64,000 bases of DNA from Proteus appendicitidis (GCF_030271835.1 NZ_CP127389.1:2578001-2642000); one strand, 5' to 3'; shown: positions 1 through 8,767, counted from the stretch's first letter. The notes: generated by a model not told the origin, from the sequence alone. Numbers and translations: made by a program.

Positions 1-1
1 A

Positions 2-307
2 GGTTTTTCTTCACAAATATGGTCTATTGGCGATTTGCAACTTAATCCAGCAAACCATCAAGTCACCTTAAATGACGAATTACTTTTATTATCAGGTAAA
101 GAATACCAACTATTATATGAATTAATGCGTAATACTGACAATGTGGTGCGTAAGTCAGAGTTGGAACAGCGTTTATTTGGTTTAGACGATAAAATTGAGA
201 GCAATTCCCTTGAAGTGCATATGCATAATTTACGAAGAAAAATAGGCAAAGAACGTATTATCACAGTTCGTGGCGTAGGTTATTTATTAAAAAAAGAAAC
301 TAATTAA
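2..307 (+). CDS. OmpR/PhoB-family response regulator, C-terminal part (5' truncated by window)
   Basis: The reading frame is open from the first bases of the window, so only the C-terminal DNA-binding half of a response regulator is present. About 101 residues are visible. They match the winged-helix trans_reg_C fold: a GDLQLNPANHQV strand region, a recognition-helix segment SNSLEVHMHNLRRKIG, and the terminal wing VRGVGYLLKK. The receiver domain with the phospho-acceptor Asp lies upstream of the window. The stop codon directly abuts the ATG of the sensor kinase gene, so the two are translationally coupled partners. The helix sequence resembles the QseB/PmrA group, but I cannot assign the exact orthologue from this fragment. 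Confidence 0.93.
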   Translation, partial: GFSSQIWSIGDLQLNPANHQVTLNDELLLLSGKEYQLLYELMRNTDNVVRKSELEQRLFGLDDKIESNSLEVHMHNLRRKIGKERIITVRGVGYLLKKETN

Positions 308-1711
308 ATGAAGATCCGCTCCTTCTTTATTTACACCATTGTCCTTCAGATTATCTCCATCGTTATGCTTTGGGGCGTTTGGTTAGCTTGGATACAATTT
401 GATTATCTTGCTGAGTTTGAAAAAGTTTATAACAAACAGCAAGAAATTATTGCTGAGGGTTTTGCTAATACCTTAGAGATTGTTGCTGACCAACCTGAAG
501 TTCTCAAAGAAATCGCTCATAATTTACAAGGTATGTATATCGACGCCATGCTTAACGGTGAAGATGATGAGCTACAATATCTGCCGTGGTTTATTGCCTT
601 AGATGAAAATAATACGCTGATTTATACTAATCGTCCTGAGTTGCCTATCCCTACAAGAGTACTTTCATTAGCATCAGAAAAAGTGTCTGTTGCAGGTGAA
701 AAATGGATACTCTCTTTTAGTTGGGGAGAAAAACATAAAATAAAAGTGTTTATCGGTGAATCTGTTGAAGACAGAGGTCATGTTATTGGTAACCCTGTTG
801 AAGGCACCTTTATTCCTTTCCTATTTATTCTTGCGACGGTTATTTTTGCCATCTTAATTACGGCCTATTTTAGTTTACGCCCTCTAAGACAAGCTGCAGA
901 ACTTATCTCTAACCGTAAACCACGTAATTTAACGCCGATTAATGTCGGTCAGCAATTTAAAGAAATTCGCCCTATCTTTAAAGAGCTAAACCAATTAATG
1001 GCAAGAATTGACGCTGCTAATATCCGTGAAAAACAATTTATGGCAGATGCCGCCCATGAATTAAGAACACCAATAGCTGCGGTTATCGCTCAATTACATC
1101 TGCTCTCTTTAGTCGATGATCAGCAAGAGCGTGAAGAAATTATTGATGATATGAAACAATCTCTTGATAGAGCCGCAGCTCTTTCTCATCAATTAATTGA
1201 TTTGGCACGATTAGAATGTGACGATTTCCCATTAAAAATAGAATCTCTTGATATCTATAACGTTATTGGAAATGCAATAGCACAACACGTTCCTTATGCG
1301 ATTACTAAAAATATTGAGTTATCACTTAATGAAGGTCAAACATTAACACTTAAGACTGATAAACAGGCTTTACTCTCTATATTTAATAATCTGCTTGATA
1401 ATGCTATTAAATATTGCCCTAAAGGTAGCCAAGTTGAGGTAACTATCGAGAATCGATATGCCGAAGGGATACATGTTATTGTGCGTGATAATGGTCCTGG
1501 TGTTGCCAAAGAACATATCAATGTTCTATTTTCACGTTTTTATCGCGTTCCAGGCTCTAACGAAACAGGCAGCGGGTTAGGTCTATCTATTGCACAAAAT
1601 CTTGCTAATAAAATTCAAGCATCGTTAATTGTTACTGAAGGGCTAAATAATAAAGGAATTGGCTTTATTATTGTTCTCCCTTTAGAAGTAAAATCATCAG
1701 AAAACGATTAA
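308..1711 (+). CDS. Two-component sensor histidine kinase (QseC/PmrB-like architecture)
   Basis: This 467-residue inner-membrane kinase would phosphorylate the regulator encoded immediately upstream. Visible order: TM helix 1 (about residues 8-28), a periplasmic sensor region of about 140 residues, TM helix 2 (about 168-190), a HAMP-like linker, the dimerisation/H-box DAAHELRTPIAAV with phospho-acceptor His250, an N-box LLDNAIKYCP, a D-box DNGPGVA and a G-box GSGLGLSI. All catalytic motifs are intact. The start codon follows the regulator stop with no gap. A strong terminator lies 25 bp downstream, so the operon ends here. Candidates include QseC, PmrB or the Proteus RppB system; sequence inspection alone does not decide, so no symbol is given. 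Confidence 0.93.
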   Translation: MKIRSFFIYTIVLQIISIVMLWGVWLAWIQFDYLAEFEKVYNKQQEIIAEGFANTLEIVADQPEVLKEIAHNLQGMYIDAMLNGEDDELQYLPWFIALDENNTLIYTNRPELPIPTRVLSLASEKVSVAGEKWILSFSWGEKHKIKVFIGESVEDRGHVIGNPVEGTFIPFLFILATVIFAILITAYFSLRPLRQAAELISNRKPRNLTPINVGQQFKEIRPIFKELNQLMARIDAANIREKQFMADAAHELRTPIAAVIAQLHLLSLVDDQQEREEIIDDMKQSLDRAAALSHQLIDLARLECDDFPLKIESLDIYNVIGNAIAQHVPYAITKNIELSLNEGQTLTLKTDKQALLSIFNNLLDNAIKYCPKGSQVEVTIENRYAEGIHVIVRDNGPGVAKEHINVLFSRFYRVPGSNETGSGLGLSIAQNLANKIQASLIVTEGLNNKGIGFIIVLPLEVKSSEND

Positions 1712-1736
1712 TAAATAGATAGCGATATTGCAGAAT

Positions 1737-1768
1737 AAAGGAGGTCTTTGTACCTCCTTTTTATTTTA
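1737..1768 (+). terminator. Rho-independent terminator after the two-component operon
   Basis: A perfect 9-bp stem (AAAGGAGGT / ACCTCCTTT) with a 6-nt loop is followed by a T-rich tail. It sits between the kinase gene and the convergent azlD homologue. Confidence 0.85.
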
Positions 1769-1791
1769 TCGTACTGAGATCCTAAAAGGTG

Positions 1792-2118
1792 TTATCCCCA
1801 AAGATTAATTAACCAACGTAGACCAGCTGTCAAAATTGCTGCACTAAGCACAATCATAATAAAAGGTTTTTTTTGCCAAGTAAGCACACCTGCGACACCA
1901 ACACCAACAATTTTTGAAATATCAGCAAGTTGGTCGCCATCAAAAAATGTCGATGTCATCGCCACTGAAAACAGAATAACAATCGCAGATAATGAGAGAA
2001 GCTCTTTAACCCTCTCTGATACCCCTGCTTTATTATTGAGTAATATTCCGGAAAGACGCATGGCGTATGTACCAACAGCAAGAATAATAATTCCTGTAAT
2101 AATAGAAGCCGTGGACAT
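1792..2118 (-). CDS. azlD: AzlD-family branched-chain amino-acid transporter subunit
   Basis: A 108-residue, very hydrophobic protein with about three to four membrane helices, typical of the small AzlD/YgaH partner of AzlC/YgaZ exporters. In E. coli the YgaZH pair exports L-valine, and in Bacillus AzlCD exports 4-azaleucine and branched-chain amino acids. The start codon overlaps the stop of the upstream azlC homologue, as usual for this pair. Substrate here is inferred from family only. The gene is leftward and converges on the kinase operon across a shared terminator region. Confidence 0.85.
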   Translation of the reverse strand: MSTASIITGIIILAVGTYAMRLSGILLNNKAGVSERVKELLSLSAIVILFSVAMTSTFFDGDQLADISKIVGVGVAGVLTWQKKPFIMIVLSAAILTAGLRWLINLWG

Positions 2119-2780
2119 TATATTCTCCTAATCACAAACAGTACGCCTAATAGCGATAATAAAACGGGTATCCCAGCAGGAAGGAATAATGTGGTTAAGA
2201 GTGCAATAATGCTCCCTATTATTGCTGCATGACGTGTTAGTTTATTTTTTAATGCAGGTAAACTTAGTGCGAGAATAATAGCCGGAAACATCGCATCCAG
2301 CCCTAGCATCTTTATATCTACGATAAATGATCCCAAGTAAACACCAAGCATGGTACCCAAAGGCCAGACAAGTAAAATACCTAATCCACAAGCCCAAAAT
2401 GCTAATTTATTTTGTTCTGCAGTACGCTGAGATAAACCAAATACAACACTCTCATCATTTAATATATGAAAACCTAATAATGATTTAAGCCCTTTTCCCG
2501 GTAGATCCTTTACCGCCATACTAAAAGGAATATGTCGTGCATTAACCATTAATCCCGCAAGAGCGGCATATATTGCACTTCCTCCCATCGCCACAACGCC
2601 AATAAAAAGGAATTCAGAAGCGCCCGCTAAAACAAAAATGGATAACACTAATGGCACCCAAAAATCAAAACCCTGTGTATGAGCTAAAGCGCCATAAGAG
2701 ATACCGACAATACCGTCAGCTAATGAAACAAGCACAATATCTCTAAGTACGTTATTATCAAGACGACTGTTAATTTGCAT
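2118..2780 (-). CDS. azlC: AzlC-family amino-acid exporter, large subunit
   Basis: This 220-residue polytopic membrane protein matches AzlC/YgaZ in length and layout. It has an N-terminal segment DIVLVSLADGIVGISYGA, a FVLAGASEFLFIG helix region and several further hydrophobic helices. With AzlD it would form an inner-membrane exporter of branched-chain or related amino acids. It overlaps azlD by a base or so, indicating translational coupling. The divergent XRE-cupin gene starting 82 bp away is the probable regulator of this operon. Confidence 0.88.
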   Translation of the reverse strand: MQINSRLDNNVLRDIVLVSLADGIVGISYGALAHTQGFDFWVPLVLSIFVLAGASEFLFIGVVAMGGSAIYAALAGLMVNARHIPFSMAVKDLPGKGLKSLLGFHILNDESVVFGLSQRTAEQNKLAFWACGLGILLVWPLGTMLGVYLGSFIVDIKMLGLDAMFPAIILALSLPALKNKLTRHAAIIGSIIALLTTLFLPAGIPVLLSLLGVLFVIRRI

Positions 2781-2862
2781 AGAATGTAGTATTTTTTATC
2801 GAACCATTCGTTCATTATGTTGAACGATTTATTTTTTTGCAAGATGATTTTTGAAGGAAGCT

Positions 2863-3426
2863 ATGATGTCATCGCCTTGTGCGCCTATTGAAATTATTTC
2901 TCAGGCTCTGGCTAGAGAAAGAAAAAAAGCGGGTCTTTCACTTGCTGAAATAGCAAGACGAGCGGGTGTTGCAAAATCAACACTCTCTCAATTAGAAGCG
3001 GGACAAGGAAATCCAAGTATTGAAACACTTTGGGCAATTTGTGTTGCGTTAAATATTCCTTTTTCTCAACTTATTTCAGCACCACAGCCTGAAATTAAGG
3101 TGATCCGTAAAGGTGATGGCTTTAAAATCAGCGCAGAAAAAGCGTACTACCATGCTTTTTTACTTTCATCCTGCCCTGTAGGCGCAAAACGCGATATATA
3201 CACCGTGATTGCACAACCCGGAAAAGATAGAGTCTCTGATCCTCACAGTAAAAATGTGACTGAACATATTATTATTATCAGCGGAAGCGCAATGGTAGGT
3301 ACTTTAGATAATCAACAAGAATTACAACCCGGTGATTATATTTGCTATCCCGGTGATGTCACTCATGTATTACGAGCTTTAGAGCCAGACACAACTGCCG
3401 TCATGATTATTGAACATCATAATTAA
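2863..3426 (+). CDS. XRE-cupin transcriptional regulator, probable regulator of azlCD
   Basis: A 187-residue two-domain protein. The N-terminal helix-turn-helix of the XRE type includes LSLAEIARRAGVAKSTLSQLE and is followed by the usual GNPSIETLWAICVALNIPF. The C-terminal half is a cupin barrel (HIIIISGSAMVGT ... GDYICYPGDVTHVL) expected to bind a small effector. I place the start at the ATG at 2863, or the adjacent ATG at 2866, because GAAGGAAG lies just 5' of it; an upstream TTG is less likely. Divergent arrangement with azlC is the common pattern for regulators of AzlCD exporters, so control of azlCD is inferred. The effector is unknown. Confidence 0.88.
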   Translation: MMSSPCAPIEIISQALARERKKAGLSLAEIARRAGVAKSTLSQLEAGQGNPSIETLWAICVALNIPFSQLISAPQPEIKVIRKGDGFKISAEKAYYHAFLLSSCPVGAKRDIYTVIAQPGKDRVSDPHSKNVTEHIIIISGSAMVGTLDNQQELQPGDYICYPGDVTHVLRALEPDTTAVMIIEHHN

Positions 3427-3447
3427 CATAATAGTAGAGCGAATTAT

Positions 3448-3508
3448 GATAAATTTACCGCACTGCTATATTACAATAATAATCTGAAAGCAGTGCGATA
3501 AATTTGAT
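3448..3508. repeat. Long inverted repeat between convergent genes, resembling a paired DNA-uptake sequence
   Basis: Two arms (3448-3467 and 3489-3508) pair over 17 bp with one mismatch around a 21-nt loop. Read outward from the loop, the arms are AGCAGTGCGGTAAATTT and AGCAGTGCGATAAATTT. It lies between the convergent XRE-cupin and transaminase genes, so a bidirectional terminator role is plausible, though there is no proper T-tract. The arm resembles the Haemophilus uptake core AAGTGCGGT followed by an AT-rich stretch (8 of 9 core bases in one arm). Confidence 0.6.
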
Positions 3509-3529
3509 AAAGAATGTCAGTCTAGTCAG

Positions 3530-4384
3530 TTATTTTTTAAGTGCTTTATCAAGGTAGATCTCTCGTAACCGTTGAGATAAATGCCCAACTATTCCCTGAT
3601 TGATATCTTCATTATCGATTGAAATAACTGGCCAAATTAATGTCGTCGCTGAGCTAATAAAAGCTTCTTTTGCTTTTTTGGCTTCATCAAGAGTAAATAG
3701 GCGTTCTGTTATTTTAAGCCCTTCTTCTTGTGCTAATTGAATAATCGCTTGGCGTGTAATACCGGGTAAAATATCCTGACTTAGCGGTCGAGTAATAATT
3801 TCATTATCATGATTAACAATAAAGAAGTTACTTGAACTGCCTTCTGTTATATAACCATCTTTAATTAAAATAGCATCATCGGCACCTTGTTGATGTGCAT
3901 GGTGTTTTGCTAAACACGCCGCTAATAATGCCACTGTTTTAATATCGCAACGTTGCCAGCGAATATCTTCAACACTAATGACTGAAATCCCTTTTTTTGC
4001 ATTAGGATGATCCACAACTGTTGAATGTTGTACAAAAGCTACGATTGTGGAAGGAACAGATGAAGATGGAAAATCAAAAAAACGAGAGGAATCAGTACCT
4101 CGTGTTATTTGTAAATAAATAAGCCCTTCATGAAGATTATTCTTTTTGATAAGTTGATGATGAACATCACTTAACAACTCTTTGGTAATGGGAAGCGATA
4201 GACCTAATTCTTTGCATGAACGCTGTAAGCGTTGAAAATGCCCATTAAAGTCAATAAGCTGACCATCAATAACAGCAGTAACTTCATAAACAGCATCTGC
4301 AAATAAAAAACCACGGTCAAAAACAGATATTTTAGCCTGCTCTTTAGGTACAAAGTGACTGTCTAAATACACGATATCAGACAT
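3530..4384 (-). CDS. dat: D-amino-acid transaminase (class IV PLP aminotransferase)
   Basis: A 284-residue fold-type IV PLP enzyme, the usual length for D-alanine aminotransferase, which interconverts D-alanine and D-glutamate via 2-oxo acids in the cytosol. The family signature is clear: FDRGFLFADAVYEV near the N-terminus, the Schiff-base lysine in RCDIKTVALLAA (Lys149), an EGSSSNFF motif and a LPGITR phosphate-binding loop. Branched-chain aminotransferase and 4-amino-4-deoxychorismate lyase share the fold, but the sequence reads most like Dat. It is transcribed alone, toward the inverted repeat at 3448-3508, with an ATG preceded by GGAGG-like bases. Confidence 0.85.
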   Translation of the reverse strand: MSDIVYLDSHFVPKEQAKISVFDRGFLFADAVYEVTAVIDGQLIDFNGHFQRLQRSCKELGLSLPITKELLSDVHHQLIKKNNLHEGLIYLQITRGTDSSRFFDFPSSSVPSTIVAFVQHSTVVDHPNAKKGISVISVEDIRWQRCDIKTVALLAACLAKHHAHQQGADDAILIKDGYITEGSSSNFFIVNHDNEIITRPLSQDILPGITRQAIIQLAQEEGLKITERLFTLDEAKKAKEAFISSATTLIWPVISIDNEDINQGIVGHLSQRLREIYLDKALKK

Positions 4385-4574
4385 TTTACCTCCGTTATAA
4401 ATTTTATTAACAATCTATCTCAATCCACTACCTTACACCTTCAATTTTCTATTTAAAAGATGCCCCTCATTCCGACATTTTTTTAATTATAATTTTATGT
4501 AACGAGGTCATGTTATATAAGCAAACATTGCTATAATTTAACTTATGTACCAAATATAAGGATAAGAGGTGGCT

Positions 4575-5153
4575 ATGTTAGATATTAATAAAAATAATTT
4601 ATCTCAGCTAACGGAGAAACTGGTTAAAAAACAATGCACTTTAATGACTATTATTGCCATACTGGGCTTTATTGCAGGTTTTATCTGTATTATTAACCCT
4701 TTTTCTTCTGGCATTGTTATTAGTGTATTACTCGGTGTTGTATTTTTTGCCTGCGCGATATCCAGCATTATTGGTGGTTTTAATGCTCAAGTTTCTTCTA
4801 GTTGGTCAATGTTGATTACGTTATTAGCGGGTTTTATTTATCTTCTGCTTGGCTATATTTTTGTCACTGATCCACTAAAAGGTATGCTTAGTCTTGCCTT
4901 TTTTATCGGCTTTCTATTTATTTTTGCGGGTATACTGCGCCTAAATATAGGCTTTAAACAGATTAAGGATAATTTTTATGGCTGGTTCAATATATTAGTG
5001 GGATTTTTGGATTTAGTGATTGCCTATTTCTTAATTGCTTTTGGACCTGAAACGTCAGTCGCTCTCGTCATGGCATTAATTGGTATACAACTTATTTTAA
5101 GCTCTATCACCATTTTATCGATAATAAGTGCGATAAAACGAATGACTCACTAA
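4575..5153 (+). CDS. HdeD-family (DUF308) inner-membrane protein
   Basis: About 192 residues with six predicted hydrophobic helices separated by short loops, and no soluble domain. This is the layout of HdeD/DUF308 proteins, which in E. coli belong to the acid-resistance island. The ATG at 4575 is preferred over the GTG at 4569 because AAGAGG ends about six bases upstream of it. It is monocistronic and converges on the gene at 5245 across a shared hairpin. A role in acid or envelope stress is inferred from the family only. Confidence 0.75.
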   Translation: MLDINKNNLSQLTEKLVKKQCTLMTIIAILGFIAGFICIINPFSSGIVISVLLGVVFFACAISSIIGGFNAQVSSSWSMLITLLAGFIYLLLGYIFVTDPLKGMLSLAFFIGFLFIFAGILRLNIGFKQIKDNFYGWFNILVGFLDLVIAYFLIAFGPETSVALVMALIGIQLILSSITILSIISAIKRMTH

Positions 5154-5196
5154 TTGATTATTTAGTGATAATAATTTTATTGATGAAATATAGACA

Positions 5197-5219
5197 AAGA
5201 GCCACACAAGGTGGCTCTT
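5197..5219. terminator. Hairpin between convergent genes, probable bidirectional terminator
   Basis: A perfect 9-bp stem AAGAGCCAC / GTGGCTCTT with a 5-nt loop lies between the HdeD-like gene and the leftward 540-residue gene. T-tracts are short. Confidence 0.65.
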
Positions 5220-5244
5220 AAGTATGAAGCAAAATAGATTTGTA

Positions 5245-6867
5245 TTAAGCACAAGGTAAGCGCATCGATACCGTATACATATTTTCTCCACAAAAGTAAC
5301 AATTTCCTGTTTTTTCAAATACCATCACCTGAATACCGAGTTGCCCTACTTCAATATTAGGCAATGCATCAGCCAAAATACTCTTTAATACCGGCTCCAG
5401 GATTTCAACTATATTAATAGGATCGTTATTAGATGTTGTATCATGTAAGAAATTACCTAAACGAGGATCATCAGCGTAGACTTCTAATGTTGAGCGATAT
5501 ATCACCTTTCTTTCATTGCCAGCTACCTTCGAATAACCATTAAAGATGATAGCTATTTTTTGGATATTCATTTTCGCTACGCGATTTTTAATTTGTAAAC
5601 ATAAAGAGGGAACAAGCCTAATATTGACAGAATTAAAGTAGCGATCGCAAATCTGAGGAATAGTGACACTAATACAAGGCTTGGGCGCGATATTTGTAAT
5701 TTGCTTATTACATTCCCCCGTTAAAGTGTTATCAATAATAATACGCTCACGTCGAGAAAAACAGATATTATCGAAGATATCAACAGTGAAGAAAGAAATG
5801 TAATGAATGCCATTTGTTAATAACTGATTTTCTAATCTCACAGAAATTGCAGACTTATCAGTACATGGCAACATCTTAAGTTGATCATTAAAATAAAATC
5901 CAACTTGTGTGCTTTCACTAATATCACGACCTAAAATGAGATTCGCGTTAACGCAATAATTATCACTATGATAGCTGAGAATACCATTTAAAGTTGCTGG
6001 TACTTTAGGAGAGGATAATTTCTCCGTTGTCATTTCAACATAATAATGTCTTGATTTTATTGGTTTATCTGGATTTTCGATATTTTCAGTTTCGGCATAA
6101 AATATAGCGACTTGTTGAGGTTCACTCTTTTTAAATTTGACTTTAAAACTGACAATACCGTATTTGTTAGTTTTGCCAATACTAATTTTCTCACCATCTG
6201 AATTATAAATTTCTGGCGCAACCGCTAAGGTACTATTTTCCTCATCGTAAATTAATTTGACCTCTTTATTTTGAACATCTTCACCATCTTTATCTTGAAG
6301 ATGTACCACAAAACTTTTAGGAACACTTTCCCACAGACTTGGCCATTGCATAGATTCTGAACGTATTGTCAGCAAATCATCAAATTTTTCACAATTATTC
6401 GATGAACAGTCAGTGTTAGGATTGATTTTAGGTGGGGTAACTCGAATTTGTATCGGTGTTGCGTAATAAACAACATTATCATCATCTTCATCTTTTAAGA
6501 TCAATTGTAATGATGCCACACCACTTCGATTACCCGTTAAAGAGATTTCTGTTTTGCTGTTATCCACTATAGTGGTGTACGCATCTTTGTTATTTGGCAA
6601 AATTAAAATGCCTTTTGGACTTGTACGCCATTCGGCTAAACGTAGATTAATCCCCGTTATAACCACCTCATATTTGATAACTCGATTCAGTTTTACTTCG
6701 TTATCAGAATCATCAGGAGATAATTTTATCTGATTGAATTTAATATCCACATCATCACCAATAACGGATTGAGTATTAGCACCATAAACAGGCGGTGTCA
6801 GTGCTATTACACTTTTATCACCTTGTAAAATTTTTTGTAAACGTTCTTCTTTTGTTTCGATATTCAT
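5245..6867 (-). CDS. Hypothetical protein with Ig-like region, 540 residues
   Basis: I do not recognise a characterised homologue. The protein is 540 residues, predicted mostly beta, acidic and polar, and has no signal peptide or membrane helix. Residues of about 185-290 read like a bacterial Ig-like (Big-1/invasin-type) domain: a FVVHLQDKDGEDV opening and an NKYGIVSFKVKF strand pattern with the conserved T/N-x-x-G turn. An N-terminal block (about 40-145) has a similar beta pattern. The C-terminal 200 residues are cysteine-rich, including CYFCG near the end. The ATG at 6867 has GGAA seven bases upstream. The gene stands alone beside a long AT-rich gap, which suggests accessory DNA. Export by a leaderless route or an intracellular role cannot be told apart. 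Confidence 0.7.
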   Translation of the reverse strand: MNIETKEERLQKILQGDKSVIALTPPVYGANTQSVIGDDVDIKFNQIKLSPDDSDNEVKLNRVIKYEVVITGINLRLAEWRTSPKGILILPNNKDAYTTIVDNSKTEISLTGNRSGVASLQLILKDEDDDNVVYYATPIQIRVTPPKINPNTDCSSNNCEKFDDLLTIRSESMQWPSLWESVPKSFVVHLQDKDGEDVQNKEVKLIYDEENSTLAVAPEIYNSDGEKISIGKTNKYGIVSFKVKFKKSEPQQVAIFYAETENIENPDKPIKSRHYYVEMTTEKLSSPKVPATLNGILSYHSDNYCVNANLILGRDISESTQVGFYFNDQLKMLPCTDKSAISVRLENQLLTNGIHYISFFTVDIFDNICFSRRERIIIDNTLTGECNKQITNIAPKPCISVTIPQICDRYFNSVNIRLVPSLCLQIKNRVAKMNIQKIAIIFNGYSKVAGNERKVIYRSTLEVYADDPRLGNFLHDTTSNNDPINIVEILEPVLKSILADALPNIEVGQLGIQVMVFEKTGNCYFCGENMYTVSMRLPCA

Positions 6868-7116
6868 TGAGTGATTTCCTTTCTTTTTCCGACTCCATTT
6901 TTAGCTTAAAGAAAAAAATTTAAGTGAAAATCACAATAGAAAAAAGTTAACTAAGCATTGTTGTCAGACAAAAATAAAAAATAGATTATAAACAATAAGA
7001 TAAGGAAAGTTTTCAATAGAATACACTCTACAGGATCGATAAAAATCACCCTTGTAATAAAAAATAATTTAAATTTTAAAATATTTTTGTATAAAGCTAT
7101 TGACTGTTATGGAAAT

Positions 7117-7130
7117 GTGATTAAAATCAA
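7117..7130 (+). promoter_or_regulatory. FNR-like box upstream of the 24-codon ORF
   Basis: GTGATTAAAATCAA matches the FNR consensus TTGAT-N4-ATCAA at 9 of 10 defined positions. It lies 22 bp upstream of a perfect CRP palindrome. The first half also resembles a CRP half-site. Confidence 0.5.
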
Positions 7131-7144
7131 TCTCAGAAAATATT

Positions 7145-7160
7145 TGTGACGCGAATCACA
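7145..7160 (+). promoter_or_regulatory. Perfect-core CRP binding site
   Basis: TGTGA-CGCGAA-TCACA is an exact 5+6+5 match to the CRP palindrome. The only open reading frame close downstream is the 24-codon ORF at 7183; a possible -10 element (TATTAA-like) lies at about 7164-7170. With that -10 the site would overlap the promoter, a position usually associated with repression. Confidence 0.65.
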
Positions 7161-7182
7161 TTTTATTAATAGGATACTTAAT

Positions 7183-7257
7183 ATGAAATCAATGACTTCT
7201 TTTATTACTAACCTGCACCAAGTTGTTGTCAAATTATCATCAACTCGTTTACTGTAA
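7183..7257 (+). CDS. Candidate 24-residue small protein or dual-function RNA
   Basis: A short ORF starting MKSMTSFITNLHQ and ending SSTRLL lies 22 bp after a perfect CRP site and 28 bp before a 13-14-bp-stem terminator, in a 600-bp gap with no other convincing gene. AGGATA sits 6-7 bases before the ATG as a weak ribosome-binding site. The peptide is amphipathic with a hydrophobic VVVKL stretch and a basic end. I do not recognise it. The unit CRP site, short ORF, terminator has the size of a dual-function small RNA (roughly 150 nt). The ORF could also be fortuitous within a non-coding RNA. Confidence 0.4.
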   Translation: MKSMTSFITNLHQVVVKLSSTRLL

Positions 7258-7285
7258 TTATTTGATTTAAAATAAAATACAGCAT

Positions 7286-7333
7286 AAAGCCAGAAATAGC
7301 CCCTCATCGCACAAAAGACTATTTCTGGCTTTT
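7286..7333 (+). terminator. Strong terminator closing the CRP-linked micro-locus
   Basis: The stem AAAGCCAGAAATAG / CTATTTCTGGCTTT (14 bp, perfect) encloses a loop of about 19 nt and runs into T residues. No gene other than the small ORF at 7183 precedes it on this strand. Confidence 0.8.
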
Positions 7334-7465
7334 ATTCACTCCGCAACGCTTATTTATCATCTCGCTTACCCTCGCATTTTTCGTAACAAAAAATTCACCT
7401 TCTTGAACTAAGATCTCTTTTCTATACTCTTAATATACACCCCACATTAACTATGAGGATATTTT

Positions 7466-8722
7466 ATGCAGCAGCAACTGCTTACATGGATACGTCAATT
7501 CAATGAGGAGTATGCACAAGTCGCCTCTCTCCTACTCGTTTTAGCCATTATTTTTCTTGTCGCAATCATTCTCCATTTTATTTTGCACAAATTGGTCTTA
7601 CCCAAAATTTCCAAAGCAATAAGTCAGTACGATCAAAAATGGCAATTTTCTCTAGAAATAAATAAATTATTTAGTCGTTTTGCTTTTTTAATCCAAGGCG
7701 TTGTTGTTAATATCCAAGCGCTGGTGTGGATGGGAGCAGGTAAAACACAAGAAATTCTCACCACCAGCGCTCAAGCGTGGTGCTTAATTTTTGGCTTGTT
7801 GATGCTTTTCTCTATTATGGATCTTTGTATGCAGATCATGAGAAATTCATCCTCATTTGGCCGATTACCATTAAAAGGTATTTTTCAAAGCTTAAAACTT
7901 GCCGCCTCTGTGCTGATTGGGATAATGATTATTTCCCTACTTATTGGCAAATCACCTCTTATTTTACTCAGTGGTTTAGGCGCCATGACGGCTGTATTAA
8001 TGTTGGTGTTTAAAGATCCTATTATGGGATTAGTCGCTGGTATTCAATTATCTGCAAACAACATGATAAGCCTTGGTGACTGGTTAGAAATGCCTAAATA
8101 TGGTGCTGATGGCGCTGTTATTGATATTAGTTTAACAACCGTTAAAGTGCGTAATTGGGATAATACGGTTACGACTATTCCAACTTATTCTCTCATTTCA
8201 GATTCCTTTAAAAACTGGCAAGCAATGACAAAATCAGGAGGACGTCGTATTAAACGAAGTCTTGCTCTTGATATTAACAGCATCCATTTTTTAGATAAAA
8301 AACAACTTGATGATCTAGAAAAAGCTCACTTGTTGGCTCCTTATATACAAAATAAGGAAAGTGAAATTAATCAATTCAATGCAACCTTGGGTAATGAATG
8401 TCAAACACCATTAAACCAACGTGGCATGACCAATATTGGAACCTTCCGTGCGTATGTTGAAGCTTATTTAAAAAATCATCCTAATGTTCATAAGCAAATG
8501 ACTATTATGGTAAGACAATTAGCACCAACTTCGGAGGGGCTTCCTATTGAAATTTACGCCTTTACGAACACGACTGTTTGGGTTCAATACGAAGCGATTC
8601 AATCAGATATATTTGATCACATCTTTGCTATTTTGCCTCAATTTGGCTTAAGAGTTCACCAATCCCCAACCGGAAATGATGTAAGAACACTCAGATTTCC
8701 TGTAGAAAATAATCCGCAATAA
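7466..8722 (+). CDS. ybdG: YbdG/MscM-type small-conductance mechanosensitive channel
   Basis: A 418-residue MscS-superfamily inner-membrane protein, close to the 415 residues of E. coli YbdG, which gives a miniconductance channel and takes part in osmotic stress protection. Visible: an N-terminal hydrophobic helix, four further TM helices (about residues 20-45, 70-95, 100-125, 140-165), the pore-helix region [28 protein letters not shown], and the MscS beta domain with [15 protein letters not shown] and [15 protein letters not shown]. The cytosolic C-terminal domain is full length. It is monocistronic, ends at a clear terminator, and the ATG at 7466 follows TGAGGA. Confidence 0.93.
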   Translation: MQQQLLTWIRQFNEEYAQVASLLLVLAIIFLVAIILHFILHKLVLPKISKAISQYDQKWQFSLEINKLFSRFAFLIQGVVVNIQALVWMGAGKTQEILTTSAQAWCLIFGLLMLFSIMDLCMQIMRNSSSFGRLPLKGIFQSLKLAASVLIGIMIISLLIGKSPLILLSGLGAMTAVLMLVFKDPIMGLVAGIQLSANNMISLGDWLEMPKYGADGAVIDISLTTVKVRNWDNTVTTIPTYSLISDSFKNWQAMTKSGGRRIKRSLALDINSIHFLDKKQLDDLEKAHLLAPYIQNKESEINQFNATLGNECQTPLNQRGMTNIGTFRAYVEAYLKNHPNVHKQMTIMVRQLAPTSEGLPIEIYAFTNTTVWVQYEAIQSDIFDHIFAILPQFGLRVHQSPTGNDVRTLRFPVENNPQ

Positions 8723-8740
8723 ATCATTTTGGTATTTAGT

Positions 8741-8767
8741 AAAAAAGAAGAATTATTCTTCTTTTTT
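8741..8767 (+). terminator. Terminator after ybdG
   Basis: AAAAAAGAAG and CTTCTTTTTT pair around a short AT loop and end in a T run, 19 bp after the ybdG stop. Confidence 0.75.

Noticed and set aside
7107..7307. 66-codon minus-strand ORF in the gap before ybdG
   Set aside because: It runs antisense through the CRP site and terminator stem, lacks a Shine-Dalgarno sequence and has no protein-like composition.
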